NCBI GenBank assembly: GCA_040779335.1
Contig: JBFONV010000007.1
Span: 174,349-238,348 of the forward strand
Length of the DNA stretch: 64,000 nucleotides
Direction: 5' to 3'
Origin: JBFONV01 sp040779335
Lineage (GTDB): Bacteria > Pseudomonadota > Gammaproteobacteria > Enterobacterales > Alteromonadaceae
The translations under genes and the position numbers were made by a program. The notes beneath the pieces are model-generated. The model was not told the DNA's origin. It saw nothing but the letters and a program-made list of their open reading frames with translations, and made no database searches. Below, in pieces: positions 32,355 to 41,272 of this stretch (positions are counted from its first letter, which is position 1; every line of letters starts with the position of its first letter).

Positions 32355-33199
32355 CTGCCAAGCTGAAAAAGGCAGGAAGTAAGGTTCAGCAAATATGCCG
32401 TTGTTTATCGATACCATTTAGTTCGTTTTATTATCGAGCCAAACCAAAACTTATTTACCCTGAGCGTGTGAAGCTTGATGCGGCGATGAAACAAATTCAT
32501 GTTGATATGGATGCTACTTATGGCAAAGTGCGTATGCACGGTGAATTACAAGCACTAGGCTTTGATATTGGCATTCATAGAGTACGCAGTTCAATGAAAC
32601 GATTAGGCTTAGTTGCTAAACGACCTAAGCAGCATAAATACCCTGTAGGTGGTAACCCTTCGGATATTGCGTCTAATTACTTAAATCGTCAGTTTAACCC
32701 GCAAAGCCTAAACAAGCTGTGGTCTGGCGATATTACGTATATTCGCACACAGCAAGGTTGGTTATATCTCGCAGTAATTATGGATTTATGCTCTCGTAAG
32801 GTGATTAGCTGGGCGTTCTCGGGTAAGCCAAACAGCGAGCTAACAACACGTGCACTGCGGTTAGCCGTAAATAAACGACAGCCAACTGATGGAGTATTAT
32901 TCCATTCAGATCAGGGTGTGCAATATACGTGTGAGGCATTTCAACGCTCATTGAAAGAACACGGATTAATCTCAAGTATGAGTCGTGCTGGAAATTGCTT
33001 AGATAATGCGGTTACTGAACGCTTTTTCCGCAGCTTAAAATCTGAGAGGATTAACTATCGTCGTTATCAGACAAGGCGTGAAGCAATGGCTGATATTATT
33101 GATTACATCGAGCCGTTTTATAATCAAAAACGGCGACATTATAAATTAGGAAATATCTCACCAGCAGAATATGAGATAAAACTAAGAAAAAGTGCCTAA
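32330..33199 (+). CDS. IS3 transposase OrfB (DDE integrase), expressed by -1 frameshift
   Basis: The frame is open back into OrfA past 32330. A GTG at 32468 is the first isolated start, but expression as an OrfAB fusion by -1 slippage at 32303-32309 is more likely. DDE-site segments are WSGDITYIRTQQGW, FHSDQGVQYTC and the glutamate-bearing AGNCLDNAVTERFFRSLKSE. It is intact, so the element could still be active. The coordinate at 32330 is a working start inside the overlapping open frame, not a start codon. Confidence 0.85.
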   Translation, partial: GNEQRQQVAAKLKKAGSKVQQICRCLSIPFSSFYYRAKPKLIYPERVKLDAAMKQIHVDMDATYGKVRMHGELQALGFDIGIHRVRSSMKRLGLVAKRPKQHKYPVGGNPSDIASNYLNRQFNPQSLNKLWSGDITYIRTQQGWLYLAVIMDLCSRKVISWAFSGKPNSELTTRALRLAVNKRQPTDGVLFHSDQGVQYTCEAFQRSLKEHGLISSMSRAGNCLDNAVTERFFRSLKSERINYRRYQTRREAMADIIDYIEPFYNQKRRHYKLGNISPAEYEIKLRKSA

Positions 33200-33234
33200 A
33201 GAAGTCTCCAAGTTTATTTGACCGTTACAAAAAC

Positions 33235-34455
33235 TGTGAAATCAACTGGTCGATGCAACGCTATCCTTAAACAAGGGGTACGTTGCTATGAAACAAAGAA
33301 AACGAATTTACTATTCACCTCAACAAAAAGCACTAATATGGGATCGCTATAAACAAGGTGATTCTCTGCATGAAATTGCTCGCATGTTTGATCGTTATCA
33401 TTCTTCTATCATGCCCACAATATACGCTACAGGAGGGTTTAGACCTCCTGAACGTAAAAGACATCCAGCCTCATTATCATTGAGTGAACGAGAAGAAATA
33501 TCTAGAGGATTAGCCGCTAGCTTATCTTTAAGAGAAATAGCACGAAAGCTCTCTAGAGCAGCTTCCACGATTAGTCGAGAAGTTAGAAGGCATGGCGGCT
33601 TAAAACATTACAGAGCAAATAAAGCCGATGCAGCGGCTTGGGATAATGCCAAAAGGCCAAAGGAGTGTATGCTTAAAGGTAACCCTGACTTGTGTAATGT
33701 CATTGCCCAAAAGTTAAAGCGAACATGGTCTCCACAGCAAATAGCAGGTTGGCTGAAACGAAAATATGCAAACAATCAGGAAATGCAGGTGTCGCACGAA
33801 ACGATTTATAAAACGTTATATATACAAACAAGAGGTGCTTTGAAGAAGGAACTTCAAAAGTGTTTGAGAACCAAACGTGTTGTAAGAAAATCGAGAGCTA
33901 CCTCGCTAAAAGGCAAAGGAATTGGAAGGATCAATGATGCTGTTTCAATTAGTGAACGGCCCGCTGAGGTTGAAGACAGAGCAATACCAGGCCATTGGGA
34001 AGGTGATTTAATTCAAGGCTGTAATAACACGTTTATTGCCACACTAGTGGAGCGCCACTCGCGATATGTGATGTTGGCTAAAGTATCTGATAATAAAACG
34101 TCTACCGTAATTTCTGCATTGATTAAGCAAGCACGGAAGTTACCTACTGAATTATATAAAACACTTACTTGGGATAGAGGTTCAGAGATGACTAACCATA
34201 AAGACTTTACGCTAGCCACCGATATACAAATTTATTTGTGTGATCCCAAATCACCTTGGCAACGTGGTTCAAATGAAAACACCAATAGGCTACTAAGGCA
34301 ATATTTCCCTAAAGGAAGTGACCTGAGTATTCATAATCAACAGAAATTGAGTCAGGTTGCTAGGCAATTAAACGAAAGACCTAGAAAGACGCTAAACTAT
34401 GAATCACCAGCAGAAAGATTTAATCAATGTGTTGCGTCCATCGGTTGATCTCACA
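33235..34455 (+). mobile_element. IS30-family insertion sequence
   Basis: About 1221 bp, with imperfect terminal inverted repeats (left TGTGAAATCAACTGGTCGAT; the complement of the right end begins TGTGAGATCAACCGATGGAC). It carries one intact transposase gene. It sits directly beside IS3 and 380 bp from tRNA-His. Confidence 0.85.
33288..34448 (+). CDS. IS30-family transposase
   Basis: A 386-residue transposase of full family length. N-terminal HTH segments include SLREIARKLSRAASTISREVRRHGG. The catalytic core has GHWEGDLIQGCNN (first Asp), LTWDRGSEMTNHKDF (second Asp) and SPWQRGSNENTNRLLRQYFPKG (Glu), followed by LNERPRKTLNYESPAE. No frameshift or stop is seen. Confidence 0.95.
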   Translation: MKQRKRIYYSPQQKALIWDRYKQGDSLHEIARMFDRYHSSIMPTIYATGGFRPPERKRHPASLSLSEREEISRGLAASLSLREIARKLSRAASTISREVRRHGGLKHYRANKADAAAWDNAKRPKECMLKGNPDLCNVIAQKLKRTWSPQQIAGWLKRKYANNQEMQVSHETIYKTLYIQTRGALKKELQKCLRTKRVVRKSRATSLKGKGIGRINDAVSISERPAEVEDRAIPGHWEGDLIQGCNNTFIATLVERHSRYVMLAKVSDNKTSTVISALIKQARKLPTELYKTLTWDRGSEMTNHKDFTLATDIQIYLCDPKSPWQRGSNENTNRLLRQYFPKGSDLSIHNQQKLSQVARQLNERPRKTLNYESPAERFNQCVASIG

Positions 34456-34836
34456 ACGAAAAGGGATTGTAATCTAGTTCCTGGATTGAAATTTTTTGAC
34501 ATCGTGTCTAAATTAATCACGCTCGTATAGCCATTATAAATCTAGTTATTATTAGTAGCCTGATGTTACATTATTTAAGTTGTTAGGAAAACAACGAGCC
34601 AGCTTATTTCTGGTAAATGAGAAAGTTAAGCCTTAAAAAGGACAGTAGAGGAAAAAATTGAATTTAATTATCACACTGAACTAATACTAGCAGAATGCTT
34701 ACTATATGAAATTGTTTGTGTTTATTTAAACCCATTTTACTCTATTTGTGCAACGAATATGCACCGAAGTAACGCATAAAGTAGAGGATTTATTATATGA
34801 AAAGTTTTGCAGGTATTGTTTTTAAAGGCGATAAGA
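34456..34836. other. Gap between IS30 and tRNA-His
   Basis: About 380 bp with no supportable gene or IS end. This is where the island integrase would be expected; no recombinase remnant could be read in it. Confidence 0.35.
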
Positions 34837-34884
34837 TGGGGTGGCTGAAGGGACTTGAACCCTCGACAACCGGAATCACAATCC
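34836..34884 (-). repeat. Attachment-site repeat within intact tRNA-His (proximal att)
   Basis: The 49-bp partner of 23213-23261. It covers the anticodon stem-loop, T arm, acceptor 3' strand and CCA, plus one flanking base, so the tRNA stays functional after integration. Confidence 0.85.
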
Positions 34885-34913
34885 GGGGCTCTACCAACTG
34901 AGCTACAGCCACC
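34837..34913 (-). tRNA. tRNA-His (GTG anticodon)
   Basis: 77 nt including the extra 5' G(-1) typical of tRNA-His and an encoded CCA. The cloverleaf is readable: acceptor GTGGCTG/CAGCCAC, D arm with AGCTCAGTTGGTAGAGC, anticodon loop TTGTGAT (GTG), and T loop TTCAAGT. Its 3' 48 nt are duplicated at 23214-23261, marking it as the integration target of the island. Confidence 0.96.
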
Positions 34914-35054
34914 ACTGAGGTGTTTTGTTTCATCAATGAAACAGTGCGCGGATTCTATATCAGATGATTGGGTTTTGACAAGGGACTTTTGTCCATTCTT
35001 TATCATTACTGTTAAAATTGGTTAATAACCATCAAATTATCATGGATTTTACTT

Positions 35055-35603
35055 ATGTCGTTAGAAGGTTTATCGCAGCAGCTCGGCGAGCAATCAAGTA
35101 AAAATATTAAGAAATTACCCCCTGTTGAATTATGGGATCCGCCTTATTGTGGTGAAATTGACTTATTAATTAAAGCCGACGGCAGTTGGTTTTATAATGG
35201 CACCGTGTTTAAACGACTTTCCTTGGTGAAATTATTTGCTTCAGTATTAAAGAAAGAAGGTGACGATTATTTTTTAGTGACACCAGTCGAAAAAGTAAAA
35301 ATTCAGGTAGAAGATGCGCCTTTTCTGCTAACACAATGGCACTGGCTAGATGAAAATAAAAAGGATATGGTGGTACAAACCAATCTTGATGATGAATTTA
35401 TTTTAAATGAAGAACATCCGTTAACGGTTAATGATAAAGGTGAATTGTACGTAATAGTGCGCCGTAATTTACTGGCAAAAGTGCATCGTAATGTTTATTA
35501 CCAATGGATTGACCTAGCAACAGAAAGAAAGCAGGGCAATACCAGCGAGTTAATCTTTTATAGTGGCGAAGTCGCGTTTTGTTTGGGGCAGTTTTCATCG
35601 TAA
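35055..35603 (+). CDS. DUF1285 family protein
   Basis: A 182-residue protein with DUF1285 features: PPVELWDPPYCGEIDLLIKADGSWFYNGTVF early (WxPxxCG-DxxIxxDGxWxxxG pattern), a central LVTPVEKVKIQVEDAPF segment, and a YVIVRRNLLAKVHRNVYY strand. The family is widespread in Proteobacteria with no assigned function. Cytosolic, and transcribed alone. Confidence 0.85.
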   Translation: MSLEGLSQQLGEQSSKNIKKLPPVELWDPPYCGEIDLLIKADGSWFYNGTVFKRLSLVKLFASVLKKEGDDYFLVTPVEKVKIQVEDAPFLLTQWHWLDENKKDMVVQTNLDDEFILNEEHPLTVNDKGELYVIVRRNLLAKVHRNVYYQWIDLATERKQGNTSELIFYSGEVAFCLGQFSS

Positions 35604-35749
35604 CTGATACTGCTTTATATAAATCAGTATGTTAGACAGAAAGATTTAGGCTGCAGAGTTGAATTAACCACAAAACCTAACTATATAATATTAATGAAAA
35701 TACTGGAAAAATCTTCCTACCTGATATCAATAACAATTAAGGAATTATA

Positions 35750-37621
35750 GTGGTAATACAGCGTATATTTTTATTGATATTGCTTTTTTCTTTTCCGGTC
35801 CTTGCCGAAAAAAATTGGAGTCATGACGAGCTTCGAGAAAAAATAAACAAAATTGAAGCGGAACAGAGTGTCGATCCAAAGGCTTTGCTTGATACCTTGG
35901 ACAGTTATATTGATTACGGGACGCAACGTGGCTGGAAAGATATTGAGATACTGGCCATGAGCCAAAAAGCCAATATTTATAGTATCTTACAACAACTCGA
36001 TGAAACTAAAGCGATTATAGATGAGTACTTACCCTTAGCTGAGCGCTTAGACGATTTACAAAGTCAATTAAATTTACTCTCGCTTTTATTGCAATATTAC
36101 GACGTTGTAGTCGACAAAGAAAACGCCGCTAAAGTGAGAGTGCAATACGAAGCAAAAGCGCTCGCTTATGGCAATCAACAAGAAATAGCGACAATGTATG
36201 CTGACATTGCACAATCAATTCAAATTTATGGTGAAGTTAGACAAGCCTTAATGTATTTGCAAAAAGCGCTGAAAATTTTTGTTGAACTTGATGATCTACA
36301 AGGAAAAGGCAGTAGCTTGAATTCGATTGCCGCCCTTTATGACGAGTTAGCTGATTATGAACAAGCGATAGAGTATTACAAGCGCGCCATTGCTTTACAT
36401 GAATCACAGGCGAACTCGTACACCTTATCAGTGTTGTATTTCAATATTGGACAGTCTTATTACAAAATTAATGAGTTTACCTTGTCGTTAGATATGATGA
36501 ACAAGGCGTTAAAAATGAGCGAAGCACTCAAAGATGAGGTAGGTGAGGCATACGCATATCGTTATATTGGTAAAATAGATTTTGATCAAAGCCGTTACCC
36601 TTCTGCTTATGCAAGCCTCGTTAAAGCCTTAAATATATTTCAAGAGTACAAATCACAGCGGATGATTTTTATTACTTCAATCGATTTGTCTATGGCCTTA
36701 GCAAAACTAGATAAACTGGATGAGGCAATAGCGCTATTAGCTCCGCTTGAAGACACGGCTCAAGAGTTAAATCGCCCTCAATATTTAGTTGATTATTATC
36801 ACCACGTTTATGAATTGGAAAAGCAACGGCAAAATTATCTTGCCTCTTTGAGCGCGTTAGAAAAAGAACGTGATTTAAAACAAGCGATGTACGACAAGGA
36901 AAAAGAAGATTCGTTGCAGGAGTTGATGCTCAAATTTGATACTAGCCAACGCGAAGCTGACTATAAATTGCTAGAGCAGCAGAACCAGCTTAAACAGTTG
37001 CGTTTGACTGAACAAGGGGCCCAAAGAACTATCCTGATCCTAGCGTTTAGTTTTGCCATATTGATTGGTTTACTGATCAGCTTTTTGCTGTTTAAACAAA
37101 TCCAAAACAGAAATCGTTTTAAATATATGGCGATGCGTGATGAATTAACGGGGGCTCCCAATCGCCGAGCAATACTGACACAAAGCAGTAAAAAATTTGA
37201 ACAATGCCAAGAAGAGGGTTCTAAACTCACCATTGCTATTTTAGATATCGATAACTTTAAAACCTTTAATGATACTTATGGCCACGATATTGGTGACCTT
37301 GTGCTGCAAGTCTTTAGTGATGCCTGTAGGGACAGTTTGCGTAGTCATGACCGCTATGGTCGTTATGGAGGAGAGGAGTGGCTGTTGGTGGTCATTGATG
37401 CACAAGAAATCGATATTAATATGATATTTAATCGATTACGTGAACGTTTGAGCAAGGTAAAAATTAAAGGAGTGGCTGATAATGTCACCTTGACCTTTAG
37501 CTTAGGTGCCGCCAGCATATTAGACAGTGATACCCACATTGAATCGATTATTAAACGAGCCGATGAAAATCTCTATAAAGCGAAAGCTCAAGGAAGAGAT
37601 CAGTACGTGATCTCTAATTAA
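35750..37621 (+). CDS. Periplasmic TPR sensor with cytoplasmic GGDEF diguanylate cyclase
   Basis: A 623-residue protein starting with GTG after AAGGAATT. It has a signal peptide (IFLLILLFSFPVLAE) and TPR repeats across about residues 120-380, including DYEQAIEYYKRAIALHE. A helical linker and one membrane helix near 425-447 (ILILAFSFAILIGLLISFLL) follow, then a GGDEF domain. The active-site motif at about 538 is RYGGEEW (GGEEW variant), which should still make c-di-GMP. The input is probably a protein-protein contact through the TPR domain. Confidence 0.9.
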   Translation: MVIQRIFLLILLFSFPVLAEKNWSHDELREKINKIEAEQSVDPKALLDTLDSYIDYGTQRGWKDIEILAMSQKANIYSILQQLDETKAIIDEYLPLAERLDDLQSQLNLLSLLLQYYDVVVDKENAAKVRVQYEAKALAYGNQQEIATMYADIAQSIQIYGEVRQALMYLQKALKIFVELDDLQGKGSSLNSIAALYDELADYEQAIEYYKRAIALHESQANSYTLSVLYFNIGQSYYKINEFTLSLDMMNKALKMSEALKDEVGEAYAYRYIGKIDFDQSRYPSAYASLVKALNIFQEYKSQRMIFITSIDLSMALAKLDKLDEAIALLAPLEDTAQELNRPQYLVDYYHHVYELEKQRQNYLASLSALEKERDLKQAMYDKEKEDSLQELMLKFDTSQREADYKLLEQQNQLKQLRLTEQGAQRTILILAFSFAILIGLLISFLLFKQIQNRNRFKYMAMRDELTGAPNRRAILTQSSKKFEQCQEEGSKLTIAILDIDNFKTFNDTYGHDIGDLVLQVFSDACRDSLRSHDRYGRYGGEEWLLVVIDAQEIDINMIFNRLRERLSKVKIKGVADNVTLTFSLGAASILDSDTHIESIIKRADENLYKAKAQGRDQYVISN

Positions 37622-37661
37622 ATAGGCAAACTGTGTAGTGGTTACTGCGCACTCAAACTAG

Positions 37662-39032
37662 TTATATCACTCGCGAAAATCGTTGCTGGTTGACGTGTTG
37701 TTTCATATAAGCATCAAAACTCATACAGATAATGCGGATCAGCAGGCGCGCTTTTTGATCGACCCGAATATATGCTTGAGTATTTTCAAGTAACCCATCG
37801 TCAATAAAGGTCTTTAATAATGGTAAGTCTTTGGCGAAATAGTGGTCGAAATCTATTTGATATTTGTCGTTAATGTCGACCTTATCTAAGTATAAATTAC
37901 ACATTAACTCTCGTATAACTTCGCCACGAATAATGTCGTCTGTAGACATGCTGACGCCTTTTTCCTGTGCATGCTGTTGTTGTTCAATCGCTTGATAGTA
38001 ACTTTTTAACTCTTTGATGTTTTGGCTAAAACAGTTGCCAATAGAGCTAATAGACGACACACCTAAGCCCAGTAAATCGCAATCACCTTGGGTGGTATAA
38101 CCTTGGAAATTTCGATGTAATGTGCCGTTTCTTTGTGCGATAGATAATTCATCATTGGGTTTAGCGAAGTGATCCATACCAATAAAGTCATAACCAAAAT
38201 TACATAAGGTCTCAATAGCAAGTTTCATTAGGGCAAATTTTTCGTTAACGCTGGGTAACCATTCGTCGCGTAATTTTCGTTGTGCGGCAAAACGACTGGG
38301 TAGATGCGCGTAACTAAATAACGAAATACGATCAACATCCATTTCATGCACTTTATTGAGCGTTCGGGTAAAAGTCTCAATGGTTTGATGAGGTAAACCG
38401 TAAATAAGATCGACATTAATGGATTTAAATCCTACCGCTTTGGCGTGTTGAATAAATTGTTCGATAAAATCAGTTGATTGAACACGATTAATGCTTTGCT
38501 GTACTTTTTGATCTATGTCTTGTACGCCGATGCTAATGCGGTTAAAGCCTAAGCTGTATAGATGATCGGCTAAATCCAATTCGATTTCTCGGGGATCAAT
38601 TTCAATGCTCATTTCCACCTGTTCAGCGAAATTGAATTTTTCTTTTAACAATTTCACCAGTTGGGTGATTTGTGCATGCGTTAAGAAACTTGGCGTACCG
38701 CCACCCCAGTGAAGTTGCTTTACGGTATATTCAGTAAATAATGGCGCGCGTGAGGCAATTTCTTGTGCTAAATATTCGAGGTAGGTGTCCGCTTTATCTC
38801 TGTGACGAGTAACAACTTTATTACAGCCACAGTAGTAACAAAGGCTGTGGCAAAACGGTATATGCACGTATAAGGATAAGTCTCTATTGGGAGACTGGGT
38901 AACGGCGTCAATGAGATCTTGGTGATCGAATTGTTGATGAAATTCTAACGCCGTTGGGTAAGACGTATATCGGGGACCGCTGGTATTATATTTTTTAAGC
39001 AGTTCGCTATCGAAAAATTGACTGACTTGCAT
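37662..39032 (-). CDS. hemN: Oxygen-independent coproporphyrinogen III oxidase
   Basis: A radical-SAM enzyme of 456 residues from the ATG at 39032; a GTG three codons earlier is also open. The YVHIPFCHSLCYYCGCNKVV segment carries the CxxxCxxC cluster ligands plus the extra Cys typical of HemN. LHWGGGTPSFL and the C-terminal HemN domain are present. It decarboxylates coproporphyrinogen III in anaerobic heme synthesis. It lies near yihI, as in enterobacteria. Confidence 0.96.
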   Translation of the reverse strand: MQVSQFFDSELLKKYNTSGPRYTSYPTALEFHQQFDHQDLIDAVTQSPNRDLSLYVHIPFCHSLCYYCGCNKVVTRHRDKADTYLEYLAQEIASRAPLFTEYTVKQLHWGGGTPSFLTHAQITQLVKLLKEKFNFAEQVEMSIEIDPREIELDLADHLYSLGFNRISIGVQDIDQKVQQSINRVQSTDFIEQFIQHAKAVGFKSINVDLIYGLPHQTIETFTRTLNKVHEMDVDRISLFSYAHLPSRFAAQRKLRDEWLPSVNEKFALMKLAIETLCNFGYDFIGMDHFAKPNDELSIAQRNGTLHRNFQGYTTQGDCDLLGLGVSSISSIGNCFSQNIKELKSYYQAIEQQQHAQEKGVSMSTDDIIRGEVIRELMCNLYLDKVDINDKYQIDFDHYFAKDLPLLKTFIDDGLLENTQAYIRVDQKARLLIRIICMSFDAYMKQHVNQQRFSRVI

Positions 39033-39138
39033 CTTGAACACCGATTATTAACATACCGATATTATAGCCAATGCTAAAATCTACATATTGATCAGGCGCA
39101 AGCAATTGTGACATAACGCACAAAATTGATTATGTAAA

Positions 39139-39450
39139 TTATTGTGCACATTGTATGCATTTTATCGCCGCAGGCTGCACCAATAAACGCTCTCGGGCAA
39201 TGGGCTCACCGCAATCAGCGCAAATACCATAACTGCCGTTATCTATTCGAGCGATGGCGTTTGAGAGTTGTTGTATTTCAATTTTCGCTTCAGATTCAAG
39301 CGCATTGAGCACTTCTTCGTTTTCTCTTTCGCCTGCTTGCTCCGACCAGTCAGCATTTCGGCCACTGGCAAAATCATGATGAATTGATGAGACTCGCTTT
39401 TGCAGCTCGATAATGCGTTGAGTAAATTGTTCTTTCAATTGTTCAGACAT
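39139..39450 (-). CDS. TraR/DksA-type zinc-finger protein
   Basis: A 103-residue protein with a coiled-coil N-terminus (LKEQFTQRIIELQKRVSSI) and a C4 zinc finger (CADCGEPI through IKCIQC). It is shorter than true DksA and lacks the canonical acidic tip spacing, so it belongs to the small DksA-like group that binds RNA polymerase or is uncharacterised. It is transcribed alone between hemN and the DUF2489 gene. Confidence 0.85.
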   Translation of the reverse strand: MSEQLKEQFTQRIIELQKRVSSIHHDFASGRNADWSEQAGERENEEVLNALESEAKIEIQQLSNAIARIDNGSYGICADCGEPIARERLLVQPAAIKCIQCAQ

Positions 39451-39538
39451 AATACTTCCTACCTAACAAGCTAAATGGAGACATGTCGACCATGTAGAAG
39501 AGATAGCGTATCAGCAAGAGTAACGGTAAATAACGAAA

Positions 39539-40030
39539 TTATTGCTGGGTGATAGCGCTAATCCGTTCAACAGCATATTGATGTAATAAATTTATATCGT
39601 TTATGATCTTATGCTCAAGTTCTGCTTCTGCTTTCATTCGCTCAACATCTTCACGCATACGCTGCTGTTTTTCGAGTTGTTTGCGATCATCTAAAATCGA
39701 CATGTGTTTTATTTTCTCATACAACTCAAATATAGCAGGAAATTGCTGATTTAGGGCTTCGCTGGTTTTTAATGAACTCAACAAAACACTTAAACGCCAG
39801 CAACCTTCACTGATGTCACATTGCTCTTCCTTCATTGCTCTGACAATAATAACGACACTACCCAGTACTTTTTTGTCGTGTACATGCAGCGCTGCTTGGC
39901 GATCGAGCTCAGCTTGCTGACGTTGTTGGCTTTGGCGTTTTAGCTGCATCAATAATTTAACGGCATAAAAGGCGAGGCCGGCAATGATGAAAATTGCGAC
40001 AATGAAAGCCGCTATCCAAGGTGTAGACAT
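39539..40030 (-). CDS. DUF2489 family membrane protein
   Basis: A 163-residue protein with one N-terminal membrane helix (AAFIVAIFIIAGLAFYAVKLL) and a long helical cytoplasmic part containing EEQCDISEGCWRLSVLL, typical of DUF2489. It starts 11 bp after the yihI stop, so the two are co-transcribed, as in many gammaproteobacteria. Function unknown. Confidence 0.83.
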   Translation of the reverse strand: MSTPWIAAFIVAIFIIAGLAFYAVKLLMQLKRQSQQRQQAELDRQAALHVHDKKVLGSVVIIVRAMKEEQCDISEGCWRLSVLLSSLKTSEALNQQFPAIFELYEKIKHMSILDDRKQLEKQQRMREDVERMKAEAELEHKIINDINLLHQYAVERISAITQQ

Positions 40031-40041
40031 CTCAATAAATC

Positions 40042-40611
40042 CTAGTGATAATCTGAAAGATCGCCATTATCAAACTTATTCCAAAGTTCATCTTCTGAAC
40101 TTGGCTTTTGTTTACTTTCATCAGGGGCTTCGCTGTCATCGTTATCCCAACCAAGTGCCTCTCGTATCTGTTGGTGCCTGTCCATTAATTTATTGAAATG
40201 GTTTACTTCTTGTTCGCTTAACGCGATATCTTGTTCTTGTTTTTCAAGAATAACTTGTAACAGCTCATCTTGTTCTATGGCGTACAACTCATCTTCTAAC
40301 GCATTGTCGGGTTCAATAGTCCGGATTGCGGCTATAGGCTCTACTTTGTGCTTAATCGGTTTTTTCTCAACTTTAGTGGATTCTTTGATTAATACGATCG
40401 GCTTTTTACTGCCAAGACGCGGATCTTTGTTGGTGACATTGTTTGTTTGAGTTGACTGTTTTTTCGTCGCTTCTTGCTGACGATTACCGGCTTTTTTACC
40501 TGTGCTTTTTTTCGGCTTTTTATCGACGACAACAGCAACTTTCTTTTTTTCGTCTTTGACTATACCGCTAGAGCCAACACCTGGTTTTCTAGATTTCTTT
40601 TTACGAGACAT
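40042..40611 (-). CDS. yihI: Der GTPase-activating protein YihI
   Basis: A 189-residue protein with the YihI layout: a very basic N-terminus (MSRKKKSRKPG, many Lys), then an acidic helical C-terminal half with ALEDELYAIEQDELLQ and LMDRHQQIREALGW. YihI stimulates the GTPase Der and so tunes ribosome assembly. It is directly downstream of the CsrB-like RNA gene, the arrangement known for csrC-yihI in E. coli. Confidence 0.9.
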   Translation of the reverse strand: MSRKKKSRKPGVGSSGIVKDEKKKVAVVVDKKPKKSTGKKAGNRQQEATKKQSTQTNNVTNKDPRLGSKKPIVLIKESTKVEKKPIKHKVEPIAAIRTIEPDNALEDELYAIEQDELLQVILEKQEQDIALSEQEVNHFNKLMDRHQQIREALGWDNDDSEAPDESKQKPSSEDELWNKFDNGDLSDYH

Positions 40612-40696
40612 TTTGTTTAATCATTCTACGGGGATAATAACGCTATTTTACGACATTAGATGGATAAACTGTTAGTGATCAAAAAAAATTTCTGCA

Positions 40697-40731
40697 GAAA
40701 AGAAAAAAAGCGATGACAGAGTCATCGCTTT
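40697..40731 (-). terminator. Terminator of the CsrB-like RNA
   Basis: Stem AAAGCGATGAC/GTCATCGCTTT with a 3-nt loop. In minus-strand reading a T-rich run of about 10 nt follows. Confidence 0.88.
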
Positions 40732-41020
40732 GGGAGAATATAATTGCGGCAAAGCCAGCAAATATCATAGTTCCTATTCTTAAGTGTTATCCTAACCTAT
40801 TAGCACTTTCCCTGTATTCTCTGAACGCATCCGGTTTTGTTTTAAGCGTTTCCCTACATTGTTTCTTTTTCTCGGTCTTCCTGACGCCTTATTGGCTATC
40901 CGTAAAGCCCTCCTGGACTAATAATCAAGTATCATCCTGATAATGAGTAAACCATCCATATTTGAAATAAAGTCATTATTTTATCAATAATGTAATGCTT
41001 TCCGTGCTTTACCTTCCATT
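40697..41020 (-). ncRNA. CsrB/CsrC-family CsrA-sequestering RNA
   Basis: No credible ORF exists on the minus strand here. It carries at least twelve GGA motifs in about 245 nt, roughly 20 nt apart (complement of TCC at 40772, 40790, 40809, 40830, 40851, 40879, 40899, 40911, 40935, 40955, 41001 and 41015), several as CAGGATG, CAGGAGG, CAGGAAG or AGGGAAA. It ends in an 11-bp hairpin (40707-40731) followed by TTTTTTTCTTTT. Dense GGA repeats plus a terminal terminator are the hallmark of RNAs that titrate CsrA, and E. coli csrC also neighbours yihI. The 5' end is uncertain, between about 40960 and 41030. Confidence 0.82.
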
Positions 41021-41216
41021 TTATTATTTTTTGCTACAAAGTAGCTGACCAATACTTTACCCAAGTTATTACAAGCAGCAAGTTATAAAAGAAACTTTTT
41101 TTTAACAAATGCATTCAATAATCACTACTACTTTGTTTTATAACGTTAAAATGTAAAATTCCTCACAATTGAGAGAGATATTCTTTATATAAATGGCAAA
41201 TGTCTCACATAAAAAA

Positions 41217-41264
41217 TAGCCGAACGCTTACTCGTTTTTATACGAAAACATTCGTTGTAAGCGG
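41217..41264 (-). terminator. Terminator after the alpha/beta hydrolase gene
   Basis: On the minus strand AGCCGCTTAC pairs with the later GTAAGC...CGGCT, with an internal AACGA/TCGTT-type helix, and is followed by ATTTTTT. It begins 9 bp past the hydrolase stop. Confidence 0.7.
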
Positions 41265-41272
41265 CTTGTAAG

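Larger units (their letters stand above)
31987..33229 (+). mobile_element. IS3-family insertion sequence
   Basis: About 1243 bp. The ends are imperfect inverted repeats beginning TGTAACGGT at the left and ending ACCGTTACA at the right, with further matches to AGAGACTTC inside. It encodes OrfA and OrfB in the -1 frame. No short target duplication is evident. The right end lies 5 bp from an IS30 element. Confidence 0.85.
23213..34884. mobile_element. Genomic island inserted at tRNA-His (about 11.6 kb)
   Basis: Bounded by the 49-bp direct repeat of the tRNA-His 3' end, with the intact tRNA at the right boundary. It contains the phosphoramidate-type gene cluster (23646-31828), a terminator, then IS3 and IS30 copies next to the tRNA. 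No integrase or excisionase is visible, although tRNA-integrated islands normally carry the integrase next to the tRNA. The IS pair occupies that place, so the island is probably immobilised. Confidence 0.75.

Noticed and set aside
34737..35006. 89-residue minus-strand ORF
   Set aside because: It simply reads through the tRNA-His gene.
40713..40940. 75-residue + strand ORF
   Set aside because: It is antisense to the GGA-rich CsrB-like RNA, begins inside the terminator hairpin and has no recognisable protein features.
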